Source: Hypomesus transpacificus (Eukaryota > Chordata > Actinopteri > Osmeriformes > Osmeridae). From it: a stretch of DNA of 64,000 bases. Below, piece after piece: positions 23,035 through 33,061 of the stretch. Where the stretch lies: the NCBI RefSeq assembly GCF_021917145.1, contig NC_061070.1, positions 15,152,950 through 15,216,949 on the forward strand, given 5' to 3'. Under the pieces are notes generated by a model. That model saw nothing but the letters and a program-made list of their open reading frames with translations. It searched no databases and was not told where the DNA came from. Numbering within the stretch: the stretch's first letter is position 1; every line of letters begins with the position of its first letter. The position numbers were made by a program, and so were the translations under genes.

Positions 23035-23754
23035 ATGAGCCCCCCGTGGACCCTGACCCTCTTCCTGCTCTGCCTCCCTGCCCTACCCGGCTCCCAGGCC
23101 AAACGCCAGAGCTCAGAGCCCAGTCCAACATCAGCAGCCGTGGCCAAACCACCCAGGAACAAGTCTGTCCCCGGGTCCGGAGAGCTCTCCACCAAGGACG
23201 GCCACCGTTGCACCTGGGAGACCTCCGGAGAGGGCGTGGTTTCCCTCCTCATCCGCTGTAGCTTCAGCCCTCCGGGAGAGGGACAGGAGGAGGAGTCATA
23301 CTGGTGCCGCTACGCAGGCCAGCCAGACCTCTGTCCCGCCTACGGTGCCAAGTCCAGCCAGTACTGGAAGCAGCTGGTGGGCAAACTGAAAAAGAGGAGG
23401 AGAGCATGCGACGGAGAGAAGGTCCTGAAGACTCGCACCTGCAAGAAGGCTCCTGCAGAGGCACACATGAAGCTGGCCCAGCGCAGCGGAGAGGAGGAGA
23501 CCAGGAAGGGTGGAGGAGGGAAAAAGAAGAGTTTGGAGACCCAGGCTCCTGAGGTGATGATGGAGAAGAAAAAGGAAGAGAAGAAAGAAGAGAAGGAAGA
23601 GAAGGGGGAGGATAAGAAGGAAGACATGGACCTGGCAGGATTCCCGCTGGAGAGAGAAGAGGGAGAGGTGAACGACATGGATCCTGTGGAGGACTACTGT
23701 GCTGAGGGCTGGCATTCCGTCTGCTCCTTCTTTGTCAGGTTCTTCGAGGGCTGA
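23035..23754 (+). CDS. fgfbp3: Fibroblast growth factor-binding protein, FGFBP3 type
   Basis: One coding exon, 239 residues. A signal peptide (about residues 1-21, core LTLFLLCLPALPG) starts at the ATG at 23035. Family hallmarks follow: a Cys in HRCTWET, one in LIRCSF, the pair in YWCRYAGQPDLCPAYG, RRACDG, TRTCKKA, and a C-terminal pair in DYCAEGWHSVCSFF. FGF-binding proteins are secreted, bind heparin-like glycans and release FGFs from the matrix. Between the Cys core and the C-terminus lies a Lys/Glu-rich stretch (about residues 155-205) of very low complexity. FGFBP1 and FGFBP2 are alternatives by family, but its position beside ppp1r3c and tbc1d12 matches FGFBP3. Confidence 0.87.
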   Translation: MSPPWTLTLFLLCLPALPGSQAKRQSSEPSPTSAAVAKPPRNKSVPGSGELSTKDGHRCTWETSGEGVVSLLIRCSFSPPGEGQEEESYWCRYAGQPDLCPAYGAKSSQYWKQLVGKLKKRRRACDGEKVLKTRTCKKAPAEAHMKLAQRSGEEETRKGGGGKKKSLETQAPEVMMEKKKEEKKEEKEEKGEDKKEDMDLAGFPLEREEGEVNDMDPVEDYCAEGWHSVCSFFVRFFEG

Positions 23755-24442
23755 AAGGACATTCCGACAAACTCTTTCCTGTGTCCCAATTCTCCATCTT
23801 TCTCCCTGAAGAGGGCACTCATGCAGTCCCCCACTATCACGGATGGAAAAGCAAAAGATTAGTGTCGATGGAGAACATGTTCACACCTACTAAAGGGAGT
23901 GCAATGAGGCAAACTACATGAAAGCTAGGGTTGAGAATTAGCTCTTTTAGTATAACCATAACACTAATGTACTGTCCCCAGGCACCGTTTAAGTTTCAAA
24001 CTAAATTCAATCATTATCAGTCAAGTTACTTACATTGATAGAACAGTAATCTGTAGTCTAGAGGCATTATCTGATTTGGAGAGGTTGTGTTGTGGAGGAT
24101 GGTGATGCTGAAAGTTAGAGTTTGGGGATAGTTTAGTGGTTTATTAATGATTCCGTTGTGAAACTAATATTGTTATCTCATTCTCTACAGAGGATATTTG
24201 CTGTTTGATAAACTTACAGCAAACGTTGATAAAGTTAGTGAGGCCTACCTGTGAATATGTTTAAAACTACTGACAAAATGATCTGAAGTCAAAAGCAAAT
24301 GATAAGACTACGGTTATTAGCTAAGAACCTACATTATTACCATATTCCTACATCAATATAATAATACATAAACCCACCTGGTTAAATATGTGACTCGACT
24401 GTATTATCTTCTTTGGGTTAATGTATTTAAACTGAAAATAAA
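23755..24442 (+). other. Probable fgfbp3 3' UTR
   Basis: Non-coding sequence after the stop, ending with AATAAA at 24437-24442, the first such signal in a suitable AT-rich context. Confidence 0.5.
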
Positions 24443-25192
24443 ACGTTTCCAGTAATCATATGTACACAACATGGAGCCGTCATTCATTTGTGATTCTGTT
24501 AGCCTGGTGAGTGATGCAGAGGACAATTCAAACCAGAAGAGAAAGGGATTCTGTCCAATACTCTCATGTACACCTTGACCTCTGATTATAACTTTCGTTC
24601 TCCAGGTATTTTCTTCCAGTTCAGCACATGCTTTTCACAATTTCACCATTAATTTAATCTGGAAAGGGGTTTTATAAAGATAAATATACACCAAACCCCC
24701 ACCCACACAGGCCCACGTGAAGAGATCAATGCTGTGAGTTTACTGACTTGAAGGTTGTGAATGCTGTTCTCAATTTCTTTCATACCCACGAAAATGTTCT
24801 GTCCTCTCCTATTGCCCTCCTTCCTTAACTAGTGTCATAGAATTTGGGCTATTATGTGATGGTCAAAGACAACTTATCATCGAAATGATCAAATGCCATC
24901 AACATTTGCAGTACTTCTATTGTGTACTGTCACAGTAAGATACAAGTTAGAGTTGAGGTACTCAGTCATAATCAGGGTTCAAGAGAGCGAAGGCACCGTT
25001 TGTTCGTCAGACAGACTGAAATCAGTCTCAATGTGCTGATCCCAAAGACATGCCACGCCCCCTGCCACGCCCCTCAGCTCTCTGGAATGCTCATTAACAT
25101 GAAAGAGGGATCTATCATCGGGTTACAGAAAGAGGGTGGGAGGGAGAAAGGTTGACAGAGAAGGAGAGAAAGGGAGAGAGAGAGGAAGGAGA

Positions 25193-25253
<61 letters not shown>

Positions 25254-25290
25254 AAGAGAGCGAGACAAAGGGAGAGACAGGGAGGAGAAA

Positions 25291-25341
<51 letters not shown>

Positions 25342-27774
25342 AGAAAGAGAGTGTGAGCAGGAGGGAGATAGAAAGATGGGAATCTCAACTCAGTCCAGTC
25401 TCAAGTGTCCAGTCTGTAATGATCTCATCTTACAGCACTTCGTCGCAACATATTGTCCTTCTCCGTGGTTTCCTCCCAGACGGTTGATAGAATCCCACCC
25501 TAGCCCCATCTCTGTTTCCAGGAGTTAGATTTCGGTATGTTTCTCCCATGGCATCATCATATACTGTTCACAGGGATGGCTGGGAAACGATGTGAGAGTT
25601 GCAGCCCTCTGCGTCTGGACACCATGCTAATGAGCCCTCTCTATACATCTCCCTGCTGTTTATCTGTTTCATGCCTCCCATTGCCCAGAACCCTCTGCTC
25701 TCCCTTCTTCTTTCTACCTCACAACCCCCCTCCTTCTCTCTCTGCTCCTCTCCCCTCCTTCTCTCTCTGCTCCTCTCCCCTCCTTCTCTCTCTGCTCCTC
25801 TCCCCTCTGACCTCCCGCTGCTCCTCTCATCCCCTTCCTGTTCTATCCTTGCCGCTTTAAGCCTTTCTCCTCCTTTATTTGCTTTTCTTCAATTTCACCC
25901 CTTCTGTGCCCACCTACTCTTTTTCCCCATCTCTCCTCACCCCGTCTCCCTCTTCCACAGAATTCATGGGGTGTCCACTTGGCCGCCCTACAGCCCTCCT
26001 TCACCGAGTCTCTCGAAACAGGCAATCTGCCACACACGTACACACACAAACACACATACACGTATACATGTACCCAAATAAACACACACACGTTACACAC
26101 ACACACACACACGCACACACACCCACACTCTCTCTCTTTCACACACACTTGACATCTCCATGGTGGCCCTCTTTCTGCATGTTCGCCTCCTTCATGCGTC
26201 GACTAAAGTGAGGACAGTGTGGGTCACGTCCTCCATAGATGTGAAGAGAATCCTCTGCCATGAATGATCCTGGATGACAGCCTAAATCACGGCAGATACG
26301 GCCAAGCTCAGACCCGGGTCCAGCTCCCATTCTTCTTTCCCATTTTACTTGGCTTTGACAAAGGTGTTTGATAGTTCACTGCAATTAGTTAAAATAGGGT
26401 TTCAATGTACATTAATAAAAGAACAGAGAGTGTTCTTTAAAACAGAAACGAGGGAGCTAGAAAGAGAGAGAAAGTTAGATAAAGGTCATCATCTTTTTGG
26501 CTTTCTTTATGTAGTGGACCTTCAACGCAGTCACTTTGGAGCTCAGAGACAGTTTGGCAGTCATACACAAATGGCCGACCGCCGTTTGTGTCCAGACCTG
26601 GGAAAGGGTCAATACAGATGAACAGAACCAAATTTCCTAAAACTTTCAAGCGTGATTTACGGTGCCGCCGTTTTCTAAGAGCACACAGCCTCTCCCTGTT
26701 TCAGTGGTGAAACAACACCAGCCCAGGGCAACAGTCTATGCATTAACGGGGGTTAAAAAAATATGAAGGAAATGGTAAAGTATCATTTACCAGGGAAATG
26801 CAGAAGATCTGGAGTACTGGGCAAATGTCATGTAGTTAGCCTGGGAGACCATAGTACCAGTCTTCATGGTATAGGTGTTTTTCTAGATGAGTTGGTGTCC
26901 TCTGCTGGTGTGTAGGACTCACTACAGGTGTTGTCATCCAATATTTGTACACCCACTCACCCTGAAATCTCATGTAGGTTTTAAGTGTAAACTCACGTAT
27001 CCGTTGCATACAGTCACTACAGGACACAACTTTATGCACACTGCAACCGAGAAGAGGTGCTACTATGATGCAATTGTAATAACACTTTTCAAATACAACC
27101 AGCATATAGAGCTGTGGAATACAAGCTGATGTGTGTGTGTGTTGTGTGTGTGTGTGTGTTGGTATGTGTGTGTGTGTGTATGTAGAAGTGGTGCCAATAC
27201 AAAGCTCTGACCTGGTTTAACACCGGATTTCCCAGTGCCAGAGACAGGAGTGAAAGTGCTGTTGCTACCAGCTGATACTGCACTGGGTCCCAGATGGGAA
27301 GGCCAGAGAGGCGGGAGGAGATGGCAGGGCAGAGAGAGAGAAGAAAAGAAGGGTGAATGAAACATGAATCTGCAAGTCATTCGTTAGGGGGGCTATGAAA
27401 GGCTGGGAAGTAACTGAGATATTGTGGGGTTGTGCCTAGCACCAAAATGACCATCACATGACTCTGATCTTACAGCCTAAGCGTGGCGCTGAGCATCAAG
27501 GGTACGGATGTGATTCTGTGCCTTTATAAGCCAGATTTGTTTATACAATTGTAAATAGTGTTGTAACACTCATTATAGTTCAAATGTTTGATGTGGGAAC
27601 ACAAATCCTAAATACCATACAGTGTACAGGGACATATCTAAATCACGTAGCACAACCCAATCAAAAACAGCTTGATACAAAAAACATGCAACTTTTTTCT
27701 GTGGCGTGTAACACGCAACACTGACGTGTTCGTATGGACTGACCAAACACGATTGTGAATGTGGCCCCATCCAT
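24443..27774. other. Intergenic DNA right of fgfbp3
   Basis: No gene is supported. Contents include a GA microsatellite cluster at 25139-25345, a pyrimidine-rich block with CTCCTCTCCCCTCCTTCTCT repeats at 25730-25810, CA tracts at 26036-26130, and a GT tract at 27130-27180. Single-copy stretches such as 26160-26340 and 26840-27110 have no recognisable coding potential. TNKS2, the neighbour expected from human gene order, was looked for and not seen. Confidence 0.5.
25139..25345. repeat. GA microsatellite cluster
   Basis: Two long (GA)n runs separated by GAAGGAGAAA-like purine sequence, about 200 bp in all. Confidence 0.95.
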
Positions 27775-28006
27775 ACTGCATGGTAGCCTGGCTGCCAGCC
27801 CAACTCTTCCCCGCCCCCCAAAAAATCTGGTCGGGAAGTTGGGTCTGGAGGGTCTCGTATTGGGGACCAACTACAGAAAACCAGAATCTGGGCGAACCAA
27901 TGAAATTGCCAGGGGGGGCTTTATACGATGATGGACAGATGATCAACAGTAACGTAATCACCCACGTCACAAAAGAGCGCTTAAGTTGAATTCGTTTTGA
28001 ACAAAC

Positions 28007-28330
28007 ATGGCTACCGTTGGAGATCTGGGATGTTATGATTCTGCCATCGAGTCTGTTTTAGAAGACATCGACAGCGCATTCATTTTGAAAGAGGAACAGA
28101 GAGACGCAATCAAGGCATTTGTCGATGGAAAATATGTTTTTGCCGTCCTTCCTACGGGATTCGGTAAAAGTTTAATTTATCAGCTGTCCCCGATGGTTGC
28201 GAAGAAGATGGGACACAATGAAAACACAGTGGCCATTGTGGTTTCTCCTTTTCTTTTGTGGAGTTGTAATCCTAACGGAGAACTTGTTCGTATATGCATT
28301 GCCCTTTATTGTTTCGCTCAAAAAGGTTGA
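28007..28330 (+). pseudogene. N-terminal fragment of a RecQ-like helicase inside the transposon
   Basis: The ATG at 28007 opens 107 codons. The Q-motif region (LKEEQRDAIKAF) and a Walker A motif PTGFGKS are intact, followed by VAIVVSPF, where motif Ia is expected. After about residue 82 the resemblance stops, and the frame ends at 28330 with none of the later motifs (DEAH box, motifs III-VI) or RecQ C-terminal domains. It could be a remnant left by internal deletion, or a first exon whose partners are gone. Similar helicase-like genes are multicopy in fish genomes, to my knowledge; the link to this transposon is seen here. Confidence 0.7.
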
Positions 28331-28734
28331 CCGTGTGAACTGTGAGGAAATGATAGCATTATACTGCTGATCAATGCTGCTATACCAATCAATATCTAAT
28401 ATGAATATGTAAACACACATGTTTTGTAATGCTAATAACTAAGATACAAATATTGAATGTGATCAATTGATTTAATAAAGTAACAGATAAGAAACATTGA
28501 AATGTAACTTTGGTGTGTGGACAAGAATGCAGATGTCAGGCAAACTGACTTGGGAGGCGAGTTCGTGACGCTCAGGGACTGGTGTGAGCACAATGAGCTA
28601 GTCAGCTCATGGGAGTAAAAGTGTCAACTTGGGAGATAAGGTGATGCTGGGAACATAACTCTTCTCTGCTTCAGGACGAGTCAGACCGGACAGTTCTTAC
28701 TATGGATAATATGCCCCCTTCCCCTGGAGACCCT

Positions 28735-29060
28735 GCCCCCCCCCCCTTCTCACTGGATGCTCCCCTTCTCCTTGGAGCCCATCTGCCCCTTTACATCATC
28801 TGACCTAGGAGTGGTCTTACCCTCTCCCCTTCCCCTTGAAGACCCCACCCCGTATATCATCAGGACCTCGAGATGACCTGCTCTCAACTCTGGAGAACTC
28901 AAACCCCCCCCCCCCCCTTGGATTGCATCAGACCTGTGGGTCTTGTCCACCCCCCTCCCTGAACAACACCAGACCTGTGGGTCTTCTCTGCCCCCTCCCT
29001 CTCCTAACATCACCAGGTCCGTGGACTGCCCACCTTGCGCCAGCATGAACGCCCTGGACA
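28735..29060. repeat. Degenerate C-rich tandem repeat inside the transposon
   Basis: Imperfect units of about 50-60 bp containing CATCAGACCTGTGGGTCTT and CCCCCTCCCT, with two C-runs (28735-28746 and 28905-28918). It lies within the interior of the 27784-29738 element. Open frames over it are compositional. Confidence 0.6.
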
Positions 29061-29747
29061 TTTAATTGGTTAACAATAGCCACCCCAAGGTCTCCTGACC
29101 AATGGCCACTCACCAGACCTCCCTCTCTGGGGAGTACAAGATCTGTCTCCCAAGGGCGGGGAGACAGAACTTGGGAGGGGCAGAACTTTCTCTGATATTC
29201 TGTCACGACCACTTTCTCAACGAAGGCCTTCGTTCGTTCTAATCTTATACTCTGTTTTGGTGGGATGACTGCTGTTGCATCATCGACTGATTCATTGTAC
29301 TAGACTACGGACATCTTGGTGTATTGTTTTCATTGTGTATCTTGTGATTGCATCATTACTAATTAAACTACAAATAACTTGGTCCGATGCTTAACCATGT
29401 ATCATTCTTCCTCTCAACACCCAGTTTACACTATCCTTAACAGAACAAATACTCTCCCTACCCTTAAATTAATTTTACAACACCGGCAAAAATCGTTTGT
29501 ATTCATTCTTCAAGCATACTTCAAGTCTGCTTGTAGTTTAGTTCTGTTGACAACAACTATGCGGTGCTTAACATACGTCACATACTCTGTTGCTCTGATT
29601 GGTTGTAGATCTATCCAATTGAGCGAAGAGGCATTTGTTTTCAAGGCTCGTTTGAAACACGCCCTGTAGTCAAAGCCCAACGGAGAGTGTTCAGACTCAT
29701 ATTCTGACTAGAATTATGAGTATGACAACGTCAGGCTAACTGCATGG

Positions 29748-30440
29748 CCTTCAACAGTAGGATTCCGAGACTGGCTCTAGGTTTTTGACCCCCCCCCCCC
29801 CCTCCTTTCTCTAATCTGATATTTCAACCTTTGAACTTTTTAACTCAAACAGAGCAACAGCAACCCTTGCACAAACACAATGCCGCAGAACCCTGACAAC
29901 CTGCCTAGTTGGCAACATGACAGACAGAATGCCACAGGCTTCTGGATCAAACTGGTGCTCTGACTATGTCAACAGTATGTATCTATGGCATGGTATTCTA
30001 CTTTAAGGTCACTTTCACTCGCTCCTTGTAGCCTGAGATGACACACTGGCAGGGCTTCAGTGTGACCCACTCTTTCAGCAGACCCAACCCTTGCTGCAAG
30101 TGCGCTTGGGAATTGTTTTGAGCCACACTTGGTAATCCAATCTTCCAGTCTCTATTCTGCAAGGTTCTTGGAGGTTGCATCACTATGGGGTCACTTCATT
30201 ACCAGATCGATATCATCCATATCAGTTGTCCTGTCTTTCAGCTTGGATCTTGTAAGTTTTTCTATTGATGTTCTACACAGCCTCTGAGTTATTCTCAGAG
30301 GTAATACATACTTTGTGAGAGTAATTAGAAAAACTCATAGTTTATACAGTTTGCCATGAACTTAAACATTCATTAGGATTTGAATAAAGGCTACCATTTA
30401 GATAATGGCTGGCCGCTTGCAATTTTTTAAATATAAAAAT
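29748..30440. other. DNA between two transposons
   Basis: Nothing recognisable apart from a C-run at about 29790-29802. The minus-strand open frame near 30000-30180 has no motif or splice support. Confidence 0.45.
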
Positions 30441-31686
30441 TAGTGGTGGGCATAGATTAAATTTTTTAATAGACCAGGGGCTCAACTCCTGTTTCCAAAA
30501 TGCATCACAAACTGCTTGAGAAAGCTGTTCTACTATGATAATTGGTGATGAAAATAAATTATGTTCGATAAGATGTACTTGTGTTTATTAACTGTTTATT
30601 AGATTTGATAGCTTGGTTGATAGAGCTGTGCTGACTGGTTTGCCTCGGTTGCACTCAAGCATTAGCCTGACGTTGTCATACTCATAATTCTAGTCAGAAT
30701 ATGAGTCTGAAAACTCTCCGTTGGGCTGTGACTACAGGGCGTGTTTCAACCGAACTCATAAAACAAATGCCTCTTCGCTCAATTGGATAGACCTACAACC
30801 AATCAGAGCAACGTAATATGTTGTTTGTTGAAAACGAATTCAACCCAAGCGCTCTTTCGTGACGTTGTTGATTACGTTACTGTTGATCATCTGTCCATCA
30901 TCGTATAAAGCCCGCCCTGGCAATTTCATTGGTCCGTCCCGATTCTGGTTTTCTGTAGTTGTCCCCAATGCGAGACCCTCCAGACCCAATTTCCCGAACA
31001 AATTACTTTTGGGCGGGGAGAAGTTGGGCTGGCAGCCAGGCTACTCAAACATAGTAGTTTGACGACGACTCTTCCCCTGCTCTACATCGATGCTTGGCCC
31101 GGCATCTTCCGCAGTAGCTAAGGGATGCTTTGCTTTTTGGTGGTATTTGAGACTGGAAGAACTCCTTGAAGAATTGTACTTTAATGTATTATAAATTATT
31201 CTCTCTAACTCCTACAGTGAACTAATTCCACATAGCACAAGGTGCAAACAACCTTAGTCTTGTAAAGGTTTCCATTGGGATGGCTTCTTAAAAATACATT
31301 TTCCCTGAAGCAAACCAGGCAGCTTCATAGCTGCATCAATGTTAGCACGTCACGTTTGATGTGATAATAGGTGCGTTCGACTTCATGCAGCGCCGGCGTC
31401 ACGTGCAGCCCGGCTGACTTGAAGCAGCCATTGGCATTCTCAGATTCAAGTCAACCGACTGCCTAATTTCATACACTAGTCATACACACGTCATACACAC
31501 AGGTTCGAAGACTCGTTCTCGCCCCCTACAGTGAAATTCGGCTAGGTATACATCCGCGCTAAACTATCAATGTGAAAGTAAGCATAGACTCAGCTCCCAA
31601 CCCAACTTTGAGAACAGGTTAACGGCGATATTTTTTTTATCGTCCGATAACAGTCTCACGTTAAAGCCGATAACGGCCCACCACTA
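30441..31686. mobile_element. Non-autonomous hAT transposon
   Basis: The ends are TAGTGGTGGGC at 30441-30451 and GCCCACCACTA at 31676-31686. They form perfect 11-bp terminal inverted repeats of the hAT TAGNGNTGGGC type. A perfect 8-bp duplication, ATAAAAAT, flanks the element at 30433-30440 and 31687-31694, as expected for hAT. No transposase frame is present. The 381-bp element at 30663-31043 is inserted inside it. Confidence 0.9.
30663..31043 (-). mobile_element. 381-bp MITE of the 9-bp-duplication family, nested in the hAT element
   Basis: The ends TAGCCTG (30663-30669) and CAGGCTA (31037-31043) and both sub-terminal arms match the 27784-29738 transposon in reverse orientation: about 155 bp of its 3' arm joined near 30817 to about 225 bp of its 5' arm, with all the interior lost. 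Flanks are CTCAAGCAT (30654-30662) and CTCAAACAT (31044-31052), a 9-bp duplication with one mismatch. The open frame crossing it is shared terminal sequence, not a gene. Confidence 0.88.
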
Positions 31687-31694
31687 ATAAAAAT

Positions 31695-32729
31695 GCTTAG
31701 ACAGTCATGGACAATGCAGCAAGTAAACAAAAACTTGGAGTAAGTCATCGGCAGCAGTGGAAGTCGGGCAAGGGTCACAACTCTGCCTGGGTTAATGTCA
31801 GCCAGATATCTGTTGGCTGTTGCAATGTAGTGTGATGAAGCACAAGCCAATACATTTACATTTAGTTATTTTAGCAGACGCTCTTATACAGAGCGATAAC
31901 CCTGGCCAAACACAACAGTTTGAATGAAATAGTTCCCGACCTGAAGAAAGGCTGTTATTTACCATTTTCATGTGTCTGGATTCTCCCTAAAAAAGAAAAC
32001 CGTAGTATAATAAAAAAAATAAAAAAAAAAGGTTATTAGACTTTTTACCAGCTGTCTAGAGTATAACAACGATGGACAAGCTTCCTTCTGTGCAGGACAG
32101 CTGCTGCCGAATATGCACGAGCCTACTCCTGCTGTAGAAACAGAGTCGTCAGGTCAACATCACATATAGGGGATTCAGCATCAACGTGTTCACTATCTCA
32201 ATGCTCTTGACCAACACGGACCATAATACACCTCACATGGGCTATAAGGCATGCTTGTCAGTGGTAGGTCACTCAACGAATAGCTAAACAGAACATCTCC
32301 TTTTTTGTTATCTGTAATAATGATTTCACCTGGCTGTCGTGAAGTCTTCTTAGAATTTTTTATATTTAGATCCATTGGATTTCTTCTTGCCTCCAGGTTG
32401 TTTATTTATTTAAAGTTGGAGGGATAATGATTAACTAATGACCATGACCCTAAACCAATGGCACAAATACATGCAATATATGTTGTCAAATAAAGACTAA
32501 GGCCAATTACCATATCAAATAGACTCAAAATGTGTTTCGTAAAAAATAAATCAGACGATATTAGAAATTGTAAGTCACATTTCATCATACCCCCGGAAAA
32601 AGATTATACTGCTATGAACGTCTTCAGGGTGTAGAATACAGCATTTCTGCAGCTCTAGACAATGCCAGCAGGGGACTGTAATGGTCCTCAAATAGCATGC
32701 GTGTCAATTTTAGGCTTCCGAATTCAAAC
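31695..32729. other. Intergenic DNA left of ppp1r3c
   Basis: No gene is seen. A SINE tail fragment lies at 31851-31908 (TTTAGCAGACGCTCTTATACAGAGCG). A T-rich/A-rich tract is near 32010-32035. Confidence 0.5.
31851..31908 (-). mobile_element. SINE 3'-tail fragment
   Basis: ATTTACATTTAGTTATTTTAGCAGACGCTCTTATACAGAGCGA matches in parts the tail of the tRNA-derived SINEs at 35868-36065 and 47752-47944; the tRNA-related head is missing. Confidence 0.65.
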
Positions 32730-32734
32730 AGTGG

Positions 32735-32846
32735 ATTGGTCAACTTTCCTGTTTCTAAATCTCTGATTGGTTATAACAAAATCTTTGGGATCTTTGATTG
32801 GTTGTGTGAGGACCCATGTTAATGAATATGGAAATGATCTATATAG
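32735..32846 (+). promoter_or_regulatory. ppp1r3c promoter: three CCAAT boxes and a TATA-like box
   Basis: Inverted CCAAT boxes (ATTGG) start at 32735, 32766 and 32797, exactly 31 bp apart, each in good NF-Y context (GGATTGGTC, TGATTGGTT, TGATTGGTT). A TATATAG follows at 32840-32846, about 215 bp upstream of the ppp1r3c ATG. The regular spacing of about three helical turns is typical of cooperative NF-Y promoters. Transcription would start near 32870, leaving a leader of about 190 nt. Confidence 0.6.
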
Positions 32847-33061
32847 AGTCACGGTAAAATGCTCTGACTCCAGTCTAAAACGGTCTGCGTAACTTGGAGC
32901 ACAAAGGAGAACTGAATTGGTGAAAGATCGAAACAGAAGGGGGGCGTGACGACTCAAAACTTACTCAGACCGAACTTTAAACGAAGAAAGCAAAACTTAT
33001 TTTTGTTTCTTTGTTTAATTCTTCGTTCACTTGGGAGCTTTTCTCCCTTTTACTCGGAGCA

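Larger units (their letters stand above)
27784..29738 (+). mobile_element. Internally deleted DNA transposon carrying a RecQ-like helicase start
   Basis: The element begins TAGCCTGGCTG at 27784 and ends GTCAGGCTA at 29738, giving 7-bp terminal inverted repeats (TAGCCTG/CAGGCTA). It is flanked by a perfect 9-bp direct repeat, ACTGCATGG, at 27775-27783 and 29739-29747. Inside are the first about 80-100 codons of a RecQ-like helicase (28007 on) and C-rich tandem sequence. No transposase is visible, so it is not autonomous. A 381-bp relative at 30663-31043 shares both ends. A 9-bp duplication excludes hAT (8), Tc1/mariner (TA), PIF/Harbinger (3) and Kolobok (TTAA). Mutator-like or Merlin elements fit that size, but the superfamily is not established. 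Confidence 0.85.

Noticed and set aside
23296..23715. Leu/Phe-rich frame opposite fgfbp3
   Set aside because: It is the complement of the Lys/Glu-rich coding stretch. The plus-strand frame has a signal peptide and the family Cys pattern.
30859..31062. A 67-codon plus-strand frame similar to the 27638-27970 minus-strand frame
   Set aside because: The shared sequence is the terminal arm of the TAGCCTG transposon in opposite orientations, not a protein family.
24443..33061. Possible tnks2 exons expected from human gene order
   Set aside because: No ankyrin-repeat, SAM or PARP-type sequence was recognised; transposons and simple repeats fill the interval.
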